Program-made: the position numbers and the translations under genes
Origin: Chloroflexota bacterium
GTDB taxonomy: Bacteria > Chloroflexota > Anaerolineae > UBA1429
NCBI GenBank assembly: GCA_012841405.1
Contig: DUUT01000074.1
Span: 1 to 57,288, forward strand
Direction: 5' to 3'
DNA: 57,288 nt
Shown here: piece after piece, positions 50,554-57,288 of the stretch
Numbering within the stretch: position 1 is the stretch's first letter
Layout: each line of letters starts with the position of its first letter
Notes under the pieces: model-generated
Told to the model about the DNA's origin: nothing
Database searches by the model: none
What the model saw: the letters and a program-made list of their open reading frames with translations, nothing else

Positions 50554-51807
50554 ATGGCTCGGACAATCGTTGGAGTCTTTGACGGACGCGAGGAAGCGCA
50601 GCGCGTTGTCCAGGAGTTGGTCGACAGCGGCTACAGCCGTGACGACATCAGCCTGATGATGCGCGATACGCGCCGCGATACGCGCGAGGCGCGGCCCACT
50701 GGCGAGAAACGCGAGGATCGGGCCGCTGAGAGCGCCGGCATCGGCGCGCTGCTCGGGGGCGCCGGGGGGCTACTCGTTGGCCTCGGTGCTCTGGCGATCC
50801 CGGGGATTGGACCGTTGGTGGCAGCTGGGCCATTGGCCGCTGCCCTGGCCGGTGCGGGTGTCGGTGCGGGCCTGGGAGCCCTCGTCGGTGCGCTGGTGGG
50901 CATGGGCATCCCCGAAGAGGAGGCTCAGCACTACTCGGAGGCCATTCGCCGCGGTGGTGTGCTTGTTGCCGTCCGCTCGTCGGATGACATGACCGAGCGC
51001 GCCGTGAGCATCATGGAGCGGCACAATCCCATCGACATCGAACGTCGGGCTGCCGAGTGGCGCGCGGAGGGGTGGACGCCCAGCGAGATCACGGCGCGCG
51101 AGCAGCGCACCGTGGAGACGCAGCAGCCGATCACCTCACACACGGAGCGCGAGGCCGATTTTCAAGAGGTCGAGGAGGAGCTCAAGGTCGGCAAGCGGGA
51201 AGTGGAGCGCAGCGGCGCGCGCGTCAGCAGCCGCGTCGTCGAGGAGCCGGTGGAAGAGGACATTACCCTGCGCGAGGAGCGGGTAGACGTCGAGCGGCGC
51301 CCCGTCGACAGGCCGGCGAGCGAGAAGGATCTCGAAGCCTTTGAGGAAGGCGCCGTCGAGTTTCGTGAACGTGCCGAAGAGCCGGTGGTGCAGAAGGAAG
51401 CGCACGTCACCGAAGAGGTGCACGTGGGCAAAGAGGTCGAGGAGCGCACCGAGACGGTTCGCGACACGTTGCGCCGCGTCGAGGTGGACGTCGAGCCCTT
51501 GGGCGAGATGGACCGCACGACGCTCGAGCGGGGCTTTGCCGATCGTGATGATGCCTTCCGCAGCCACTATAACACGCATTTCTCGGGCACCGGCCACACC
51601 TTTGACTACTACCAGCCGGGCTACCAGTACGGCTGGGATCTGGCCCACAGCCGCAACTACCGTAGCATGGATTGGAGCGCGATCGAGAACGACGCGCGCA
51701 TGCAGTGGGAGCGGCACAACGCCAACACCTGGGATCAGGTGAAGGACGCCATCCACTATGGGTGGCAGGTCGCGCGCGAGCGCACGATGGAGCGCGGCAT
51801 GACCTGA
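50554..51807 (+). CDS. General-stress protein with glycine-zipper and DUF2382 domains
   Basis: This 417-residue multidomain protein starts with a GsiB/17M-like heat-induced domain (TIVGVFDGREEAQRVVQEL). A Gly/Ala-rich hydrophobic stretch at ~62-120 (AGIGALLGGAGGLLVGLGAL) follows, then VAVRSSDDMTERAVSIMERH. The DUF2382 domain at ~195-310 has EEELKVGKREVER and EEVHVGKEVEER repeats. A C-terminal Tyr/Trp-rich module (FDYYQPGYQYGWDLAHS) ends it. It may associate with membrane through the Gly-rich stretch. It is the last gene of the stress cassette; a terminator follows. Confidence 0.9.
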   Translation: MARTIVGVFDGREEAQRVVQELVDSGYSRDDISLMMRDTRRDTREARPTGEKREDRAAESAGIGALLGGAGGLLVGLGALAIPGIGPLVAAGPLAAALAGAGVGAGLGALVGALVGMGIPEEEAQHYSEAIRRGGVLVAVRSSDDMTERAVSIMERHNPIDIERRAAEWRAEGWTPSEITAREQRTVETQQPITSHTEREADFQEVEEELKVGKREVERSGARVSSRVVEEPVEEDITLREERVDVERRPVDRPASEKDLEAFEEGAVEFRERAEEPVVQKEAHVTEEVHVGKEVEERTETVRDTLRRVEVDVEPLGEMDRTTLERGFADRDDAFRSHYNTHFSGTGHTFDYYQPGYQYGWDLAHSRNYRSMDWSAIENDARMQWERHNANTWDQVKDAIHYGWQVARERTMERGMT

Positions 51808-51846
51808 TCCTCGTAGCGCGGGATTGGCAGGATGCGGCAAAGGCAG

Positions 51847-51876
51847 GAGGCCGCCCCTCCCCGGGGCGGCCTCTTT
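51847..51876. terminator. Terminator between convergent genes
   Basis: GAGGCCGCCCC/GGGGCGGCCTC, an 11-bp stem with a 5-nt loop and TTT on the plus side. It lies between the stress cassette and the convergent ABC exporter. Confidence 0.8.
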
Positions 51877-51903
51877 GTGTCTTGGGCGTGTGGCGGCGCT
51901 GCC

Positions 51904-53961
51904 CTAGGGGTTGCCCCGGCGGAACTGGGTCTGGTAGAGGCCGGCGTAGACGCCCCCCTTGGCCAGCAGTGTGGCGTGGGTGCCGCGCTCGACGATCTTG
52001 CCCCGGTCGATGACCAGGATGAGATCGGCAGAGAGGATGGTGCTGAGACGGTGGGCGATGACGATGCTCGTGCGCCCGGCCATCACCTTGCCGAGGGCGT
52101 CCTGAATCAATGCCTCGGACTCGCTATCGAGACTGCTGGTGGCCTCGTCGAGGACGAGGATGCGCGGATCCTTGAGGATCACGCGCGCCAGGGCGATGCG
52201 CTGTTTCTCACCGCCGCTCAGGCGGTAGCCGCGCTCACCGACGATGGTGTCGTACCCGTCGGGCAGCGCCTCGATAAAGTGGTGGATGTTGGCCACCCGA
52301 CAGGCGGCCTCCAGCTCTTCCTGGGTAGCATCGAGGCGGGCGTACTGCAGGTTCGTGCGGATGGTGTCGTGGAACAGATACGTCTCTTGCGTCACCATGC
52401 CGATCTGCGCCGAGAGGGACTCGAGGGTCACGTCGCGCAGGTCGTGGCCGTCGATACGGATGCAGCCGGCGCTCGGGTCGTAGAGACGCGGGATGAGGTA
52501 GGTGAGGGTGGTCTTGCCCGCACCGCTGGGGCCGACGAGCGCCACGAGCTGGCCGGGCTCGGCCCGAAAGCTCACCCCCTCCAGCGCCAGGCCCCGCGCC
52601 TGGCTGTGCGGGGCCAGCTCCTCGGCGCTGTCGTCGCGGGCGTCCTGAGCGAGCGCTGCGGCGGTCTCGGCGGCCCCGCGGGCGAGCCGGTCGGCCTCCG
52701 CCGACGCGAGTGCGCCGGCCGCCTCTTCGGTGGTGGCCACCTCTTCGGTGGTGGCCCGGGGTGGTGGTGCCCCCGAGAGGGCCGCCCTGACGCTGTCCAT
52801 ACTGCCGTAGCGGCGCACGTCGCTCAGCAGGTACTCGTCGCCCGTCTCGTAGCGGAACGAGACGTCCTCGAACACGATCTCGCCGCGCACGTCGCGCAAG
52901 GTGATGGCGTCGGGCTTTTCAACGATATCGACGGGCAGATCGATGACCTCGAACACGCGCTCGAAGCTGACCATCGAGGTGGCAAACTCGACGGGCGCAT
53001 TGGATAGGCCCTGGAGGGCCCGGTAGAGGTTGCCCAGATAGGCGCCAAAGGCGACGATGGTGCCCACAGTAAACGCGCCCTGAATGACATAATAGCCGCC
53101 GAGGCCGTAGACCAGTGCCGTGCCCACGGCACTGATGAGGCCGATGACGGCGCCGAACACCGATCCGGCGAACGCCCGTTGCACCCCGAGGTCACGCACG
53201 TGCCCGGCGCGCCGCGCAAAGCGGTCGATCTCTTGGCGCTGTCGCCCGAACAGCTTGACGAGGAGGGCGCCCCCGATGTTGAGCGTTTCGTTCATCATGG
53301 CGTTCATCTGCGCGTTGGTCTCCATCTGGCTGCGGGCCAGATCGCGCAGGCGCACGGCCAGCATGCGCGAGGCGATGATGAACAGCGGGAGGATGGCCAC
53401 GCTGAGGAGCGTGAGCCGCCACTCGAGAGAGAGCATCACCGCGAGCACGGCCACACCGCGAACGAGCTGGGTGACGATGCCCACGATGGTGCTGCTGATG
53501 GCGTTCTGTGCGCCCACCACGTCGTTGTTCAGGCGGCTCATGAGCTCGCCCACACGGGTGTTGGTGAAAAAGCGCAGAGACATGCGCTGGAGGTTGGCGT
53601 ACAGCGCGACACGCAGGTCAGCGATCACGCCCTCGCCCACGCGTGCGCTGGTGCGTCGCTGGAACACGGTGAGGCCACCGTCGACGATAGGAATGGCCAA
53701 CAGCGCCGCCGCCAGCAGCGCCAAGCGCCGGACGTCACCCGCTGGGATGGTGGTATCGATCAGGTCGCGCATGATGAGGGGCGTCAGGAGCGACAGCCCC
53801 GTATGCGCCAGAATCAGCAGGAGCATACCGCCGATGAGCCAGCGGTAGGGGAGGGCGTATTGCCCCACCCGCCGGAGGAGCTGAGGGGTAACCTTGGGTT
53901 TCTCGTCGGGGGCGTTGATCAGCCCCCGCATGCCGCCTCGGGGGCCGCCGCGCATAGCCAT
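51904..53961 (-). CDS. ABC exporter half-transporter with an insertion in the ATPase domain
   Basis: This 685-residue membrane-ATPase protein has six membrane segments up to ~residue 330, signature RLSGGEKQR, Walker B ILVLDEATSSLD and switch IAHRLSTI, all canonical. Walker A (GPSGAGKTT) starts at residue 477, about 90 later than usual. Between FEDVSFRYETGDEYLL and LALEGVSFRAEPGQLV there is an acidic, Ala/Glu-rich insertion at ~387-460, including an 18-bp tandem DNA repeat (EEVATTEEA). The start at 53961 follows GAGGT; an ATG at 53988 is possible but has no site. It probably works as a homodimer. It diverges from the TetR regulator. Confidence 0.9.
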   Translation of the reverse strand: MAMRGGPRGGMRGLINAPDEKPKVTPQLLRRVGQYALPYRWLIGGMLLLILAHTGLSLLTPLIMRDLIDTTIPAGDVRRLALLAAALLAIPIVDGGLTVFQRRTSARVGEGVIADLRVALYANLQRMSLRFFTNTRVGELMSRLNNDVVGAQNAISSTIVGIVTQLVRGVAVLAVMLSLEWRLTLLSVAILPLFIIASRMLAVRLRDLARSQMETNAQMNAMMNETLNIGGALLVKLFGRQRQEIDRFARRAGHVRDLGVQRAFAGSVFGAVIGLISAVGTALVYGLGGYYVIQGAFTVGTIVAFGAYLGNLYRALQGLSNAPVEFATSMVSFERVFEVIDLPVDIVEKPDAITLRDVRGEIVFEDVSFRYETGDEYLLSDVRRYGSMDSVRAALSGAPPPRATTEEVATTEEAAGALASAEADRLARGAAETAAALAQDARDDSAEELAPHSQARGLALEGVSFRAEPGQLVALVGPSGAGKTTLTYLIPRLYDPSAGCIRIDGHDLRDVTLESLSAQIGMVTQETYLFHDTIRTNLQYARLDATQEELEAACRVANIHHFIEALPDGYDTIVGERGYRLSGGEKQRIALARVILKDPRILVLDEATSSLDSESEALIQDALGKVMAGRTSIVIAHRLSTILSADLILVIDRGKIVERGTHATLLAKGGVYAGLYQTQFRRGNP

Positions 53962-54035
53962 CGCATGACCTCGTCGCTTAGGATACATTCATTATGGCAC
54001 GGTTCGCTGGGGTGTCCAGTAGGGGCGCCACCGAC

Positions 54036-54064
54036 TTGAGCGCCGCTCGGCTTTCGTATAGAAT
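54036..54064 (+). promoter_or_regulatory. Sigma-70 promoter of the tetR gene
   Basis: TTGAGC (54036-54041), an exact 17-bp spacer and TAGAAT (54059-54064). Transcription should start near 54071, just before the operator-like palindrome. Confidence 0.65.
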
Positions 54065-54078
54065 ACCCACATTAATAG

Positions 54079-54091
54079 ACCGACCGTCGGT
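54079..54091. promoter_or_regulatory. Putative TetR operator
   Basis: ACCGAC-C-GTCGGT, a perfect 6+1+6 inverted repeat typical of TetR operators, just downstream of the -10. A second half-site ACCGAC lies at 54030-54035 next to the -35, so the regulator may cover the whole promoter. Confidence 0.6.
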
Positions 54092-54107
54092 TTGTGAAAG
54101 GGACGGT

Positions 54108-54824
54108 ATGGCACGAACGGTGAAAGAGCAGGAGCGGGCGGCGCGCGTCAACGCGATCCTGGATGCAGCCCAGGCGCTGATCCAGCGCAAGGGATACGAG
54201 CGGATGACGATCCAGGACCTGCTCGAGACGCTGCAGATCTCCAAGGGCGCTTTTTACCACTATTTTGACTCCAAGCTGGCCCTCCTTGAGGCGCTGGTGG
54301 AGCGCATGGTGGAAGAGGTGACGGCTGCGCTGGGGCCGCTGGCGGAGGACTCGCGGCTGTCTGCGCCGCACAAGCTGGAGGCCATCTTTCGTCTGGCGGC
54401 AGGGTTCAAGTCCGAGCGCGTCGACCTGATGGTAGAGCTCGCCCGCGTATGGTATGCCGACGATGATGCCGTGATCCGCGACAAACTGGAGCGGGCAAGC
54501 CTGGACCTCATGCGGTCGCTGCTGCACCCCATCATCGCCCAAGGCGTCGCCGAGGGGACCATGGCTACCGACTATCCCGACGTGGCGGCTGTCATGGTCA
54601 CGGACCTCTCGCGGGGCATGTCGCAGGAGCTGATGCGTCAGCTGATGGCGTGGGACGAGCGCGATGGCCGGCAGCGCGCCCAGCGCTGCATCGCGGCCTA
54701 TACCGACGCCATCGAGGGGCTGCTCGGCATGGAGCGCGGCACGCTGCACCTGGTGGAGGTGACCGCGCTGGAGGCTTGGGCGCTGGCGCTGTCCGCTCGC
54801 CCAGGCGCGGCATCGAAGCGCTAG
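54108..54824 (+). CDS. TetR-family transcriptional regulator
   Basis: This 238-residue TetR repressor has a DNA-binding HTH near residues 10-60 (ILDAAQALIQRKGYERMTI then LLETLQISKGAFYHYFDSK). The C-terminal ligand domain is of the AcrR type (Trp-rich, LMVELARVWYADDDAV). AAAGGGA precedes the ATG at 54108. It is divergent from the ABC exporter and upstream of two FtsX permeases. It may control itself, the exporter and the FtsX operon. Its TAG stop abuts a degenerate copy of the dispersed repeat. Confidence 0.93.
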   Translation: MARTVKEQERAARVNAILDAAQALIQRKGYERMTIQDLLETLQISKGAFYHYFDSKLALLEALVERMVEEVTAALGPLAEDSRLSAPHKLEAIFRLAAGFKSERVDLMVELARVWYADDDAVIRDKLERASLDLMRSLLHPIIAQGVAEGTMATDYPDVAAVMVTDLSRGMSQELMRQLMAWDERDGRQRAQRCIAAYTDAIEGLLGMERGTLHLVEVTALEAWALALSARPGAASKR

Positions 54825-54970
54825 GCCGTGTTGGGAAAGGGGGCCTGCGGCGTCGTTCGGAGTCATCGTGATCCCGCCGGACACCGCGGCGCGCCGGCGG
54901 TGCAGCGCGGAGCCCGGTCAATGTGCGTCGCGGGCCCTCGCCGACGCTCTGGGCGACATCGGTTCTGCGG
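54825..54970 (+). repeat. Degenerate third copy of the dispersed MITE-like repeat
   Basis: It starts immediately after the TetR stop (GCCGTGTTGGGAAAGG). It aligns with copies A and B at GCGTCGTTCGGA and at the far end GGGCCCTCGCC...CTCTGGGCGACATCGG. The middle is diverged, and the right boundary is uncertain. Confidence 0.5.
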
Positions 54971-55012
54971 ATGGTGCGTCGTTCGCACACGCCCTACACG
55001 AGGAGAGTGCGC

Positions 55013-56248
55013 ATGAAGCTGTTCGTGCGCCTGGCATGGCGCAACATCTGGCGGCACCGCCGCCGGACGCTCATCGTGGTACTGGCCATCGGCCTGTCGA
55101 CAGCGCTGCTGGTCTTTTACCAGGGCCTGATGGCGGGATTCGATCAGGCCATCTATGGGAATGCCATCAAGGTGAGGGGCGGCAACATCCACGTGCATGC
55201 CGCCGGCTATGGCGCGCATGTCGACGAGCACCCCCTGTTGCCGCTGGACGCAACCCAAACCGGGGCGATCATTGACGCGGCGAAGCGTTCGCCGCAGATG
55301 CTGGCCGCCACGCGCCGTGTCACCACCGGCGGCATGGTGAGCAGCCGCGCGGGCGCCTTTGCCCTGCGCATCGTCGGTGTCGAACCCGAGGCCGAGCGCG
55401 GCGTGAGTCTGATCGGTCAACACATCACCGAGGGGCGCAACCTGACAACCGCTGATGGCGATGTGGTGCTCATCGGCAGGGGCCTGGCCGATGCCATGGG
55501 GGTGACGGTCGGTGACCGCGTCACCCTGGTCGGGCGAGCGCTGCACAACCAGATGCGCCAGCGCACCGTGACGGTGGTGGGCATCTATGACCTCGGCCTG
55601 GCCGAAGTGGAGCGGGGCACGCTCTACATGGCGCTGGCCAAAGCGCAGTCCCTCTACCTAGCGCCGGGGCAGTCCACCGAGGTGGTGCTCTGGCTCAAGG
55701 ATCTGGGCCAGGAGAGCGCGGTGATACGTGCCCTCGAGCCCGCCATGGCGAGCTATGAGATGACGTCCTGGCGGACGAATTTCCCCGAGTTGACCCAGAC
55801 GATGGCCACCAAGGGCCTGGTGATGGACGTCTTTGGCGTCATCATGCTGGGTATTGCCGGCATCGGAACCCTCAACCTGATGCTCATGGCCGTCTATGAG
55901 CGCACGCGCGAGATCGGCGTCCTGGGCGCGCTGGGTCTCAAGCCAGGGCAGATCGCACGCCTCTTTCTGCTGGAAGGGGTACTGCTGGGCGCCATCGGCG
56001 CGTTCGCCGGCATGGCGCTGGGGCTGGGCCTGAACGCCCTCCTGGGGCAGGTGGGGTTCGACTTTGGCCAGTTCACCGAGATGACGTCCTACACCGCGCT
56101 GATCGATGGACGCGTCTACCCGACGCTAGGCCTGGAAAAGGCGCCCCAGTTCATCGTGACGGCCGTAGTGATCTCGGTGGCGGCGTCGTTCTATCCGGCC
56201 CGAGAGGCGGCGCGTCGCGAGCCCGCTGCCGCGCTCCATTACGTCTGA
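55013..56248 (+). CDS. FtsX/MacB-type ABC permease
   Basis: This 411-residue inner-membrane permease of the LolC/E-MacB type has an N-terminal membrane segment (WRHRRRTLIVVLAIGLSTALL) and a large extracytoplasmic domain at ~45-270. Three C-terminal segments with the FtsX core MAVYERTREIGVLGALG follow. GAGGAG precedes the ATG at 55013. The following gene is its paralogue, 10 bp away. No ATPase is in view; it may lie beyond the window end. Confidence 0.9.
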   Translation: MKLFVRLAWRNIWRHRRRTLIVVLAIGLSTALLVFYQGLMAGFDQAIYGNAIKVRGGNIHVHAAGYGAHVDEHPLLPLDATQTGAIIDAAKRSPQMLAATRRVTTGGMVSSRAGAFALRIVGVEPEAERGVSLIGQHITEGRNLTTADGDVVLIGRGLADAMGVTVGDRVTLVGRALHNQMRQRTVTVVGIYDLGLAEVERGTLYMALAKAQSLYLAPGQSTEVVLWLKDLGQESAVIRALEPAMASYEMTSWRTNFPELTQTMATKGLVMDVFGVIMLGIAGIGTLNLMLMAVYERTREIGVLGALGLKPGQIARLFLLEGVLLGAIGAFAGMALGLGLNALLGQVGFDFGQFTEMTSYTALIDGRVYPTLGLEKAPQFIVTAVVISVAASFYPAREAARREPAAALHYV

Positions 56249-56258
56249 GGCGGATCCC

Positions 56259-57288
56259 ATGAAGCAACTGCTCACCATGGCCTATCGCGGCCTGGGGCGG
56301 AACCGACGGCGCTCGTTCCTCTCGGCGTTGGCCCTCGGCCTCGGCGTGGCGCTGCTCCTGATGATGGCTGCCTTTGTCGAGGGCGAGATGCGCAACGCGC
56401 TCGCACTGAGCATCCGACTGGAGAGCGGCCACCTGCAGGTGCGCGCCCGTGGCTACGATGGGGCTGCGACCAGCCTGGCCTGGGAGGACCTGGTCGACGA
56501 TCCCATGACCATCGCCGGACAGATCGCCGCGCTCGAGCCGGTGCGCACCACGACGCCGCGCCTCTATGCCAGCGGCATCCTGCTCAGCGGCGACGAATCG
56601 CTGGGGGTGCGTATCTTGGGCATCGACCCCGCCTCGGGGGCCAGCGCGGTGTACCAGGAGCTCCTGGATGGGGCGTGGCTCGATCCCGACGATCGCGAGG
56701 GGGTACTAATCGGCGCCCCATTGGCCGCCAAGCGGAACCTGGCGGCGGGCGACAGGGTCACCCTGCTGGTCAACACGGCCAACGGCGACATCGATGAGCA
56801 GCCGTTCGTCGTGCGTGGCGTGTATACCACGCACACGCCCACCCACGACCAGCGCACGGTGCTGATGCCCCTCTCCAAGGCCCAGGCGATCACCCAGGTG
56901 GGGGATCGTGCCAGTGTCGTCTGGGTAGAGCTGGACGACATGTTCCAGGCCGAGGCCGTGGCTGCGGCGCTGATCTCTGACCGGCTCGAGGTGCAGACGT
57001 GGCAGCAGATGAACGCCCTGTACCTGGAGGTCGAGTCCTATGCCAATGCCATGATGGCCGTCTTTTACGTCATCGTGTTGGCCATCACCGCTACAGTGGT
57101 GGTGAACGCCATGGTGATGGCGGTGTTTGAGCGCACCCGCGAGATCGGCATCCTGGCCGCTATCGGCATGAAGGAGCGGCGTATTTTGGCCCTGTTCCTC
57201 ACGGAGGCGTTCCTGCTGGCCCTCGGCGGCGTGTGGATCGGCCTGCTGCTGGGCGGGCTGGGGGTGTACTACCTCAGCGCCCACGGCG
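56259..57288 (+). CDS. FtsX/MacB-type ABC permease (partial, cut by window end)
   Basis: 343 codons are open and continue past the end of the window. The N-terminal membrane segment (RRRSFLSALALGLGVALLL), an extracytoplasmic domain and the FtsX core MAVFERTREIGILAAIG are present. It is a paralogue of the preceding permease with which it probably forms a pair. GAGG precedes the ATG at 56259. The last predicted segment is incomplete, and the ATPase gene would be expected downstream. Confidence 0.88.
   Translation, partial: MKQLLTMAYRGLGRNRRRSFLSALALGLGVALLLMMAAFVEGEMRNALALSIRLESGHLQVRARGYDGAATSLAWEDLVDDPMTIAGQIAALEPVRTTTPRLYASGILLSGDESLGVRILGIDPASGASAVYQELLDGAWLDPDDREGVLIGAPLAAKRNLAAGDRVTLLVNTANGDIDEQPFVVRGVYTTHTPTHDQRTVLMPLSKAQAITQVGDRASVVWVELDDMFQAEAVAAALISDRLEVQTWQQMNALYLEVESYANAMMAVFYVIVLAITATVVVNAMVMAVFERTREIGILAAIGMKERRILALFLTEAFLLALGGVWIGLLLGGLGVYYLSAHG

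Noticed and set aside
49891-51807. Repeated Glu/Arg-rich segments considered as a repeat array or CRISPR
   Set aside because: The repetition is at protein level (DUF2382 motifs); there are no evenly spaced identical DNA repeats.
1-57288. Search for tRNA, rRNA and CRISPR arrays
   Set aside because: I found no cloverleaf with a TTCGA-type arm in the gaps, no rRNA-like stretch and no spaced direct repeats. A covariance-model scan would be decisive.

Overview
The window is GC-rich bacterial DNA with about 50 genes, short RBS-led intergenic gaps and no rRNA, tRNA, phage or CRISPR locus that I could see. The best guess for the source is a Chloroflexota bacterium. The main clue is the extracellular sugar-binding lipoprotein (7054-8637), whose mature N-terminus carries the Val/Glu/Lys-rich VVKETVVVEKEV-type linker common in that phylum. 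The hybrid sensor kinases, the DUF2382 stress genes and the large number of acid-sugar dehydratases also fit. This assignment is an inference.

Region by region. (1) 1-8.6 kb, minus strand: a carbohydrate operon running from a binding lipoprotein through two CUT1 permeases, an enolase-superfamily dehydratase, a formylglycine sulfatase and a divergent enolase-fold protein to a ThuA-like protein. It looks like uptake and breakdown of a (possibly sulfated) sugar or sugar acid. (2) 9-12.4 kb: two convergent two-component genes whose 3' ends overlap. (3) 12.7-29.6 kb: a patchwork of sugar-acid genes (isomerase, HpcH/HpaI aldolase, aldo/keto reductases, medium-chain dehydrogenases, RraA-like, semialdehyde dehydrogenase, creatininase-like, mannonate-dehydratase-like) plus a UbiA prenyltransferase and an Fpg/Nei glycosylase. 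Four genes here are visibly broken: one by a 20-bp tandem duplication, one by a 1-nt slip, one by an in-frame TAG, and a treZ remnant by deletion. (4) 29.7-33.3 kb: typA, a cysteine-rich four-helix protein and a DapB-fold dehydrogenase. (5) 33.7-36.0 kb: an AT-richer, horizontally acquired-looking type II restriction-modification pair with an NgoMIV-family nuclease and an amino-methyltransferase. It lies between a DapB-like and a DapA-like gene. (6) 37.2-41.3 kb: a MarR regulator with a heterodimeric ABC exporter in which one nucleotide-binding site is degenerate. (7) 41.5-48.4 kb: a second sugar-acid block (MBL hydrolase, ThuA, tandem SDRs, dehydratase, Zn-alcohol dehydrogenase) and an unrecognised conserved-looking protein. 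(8) 48.8-51.8 kb: an SRPBCC protein and a stress cassette with DUF2382 proteins. (9) 51.9-57.3 kb: an ABC exporter with an unusual insertion in its ATPase domain, a divergent TetR regulator with a visible promoter and operator, and two FtsX-type permeases, the second running off the end.

Dispersed elements tie the region together. A REP-like palindrome has three copies (2217, 20105, 47074). A ~125-bp element has two clear copies in opposite orientation (14521 and 17869) and a degenerate third (54825); each begins directly after the TAG stop of the preceding gene. Rho-independent terminators or long hairpins separate most transcription units.
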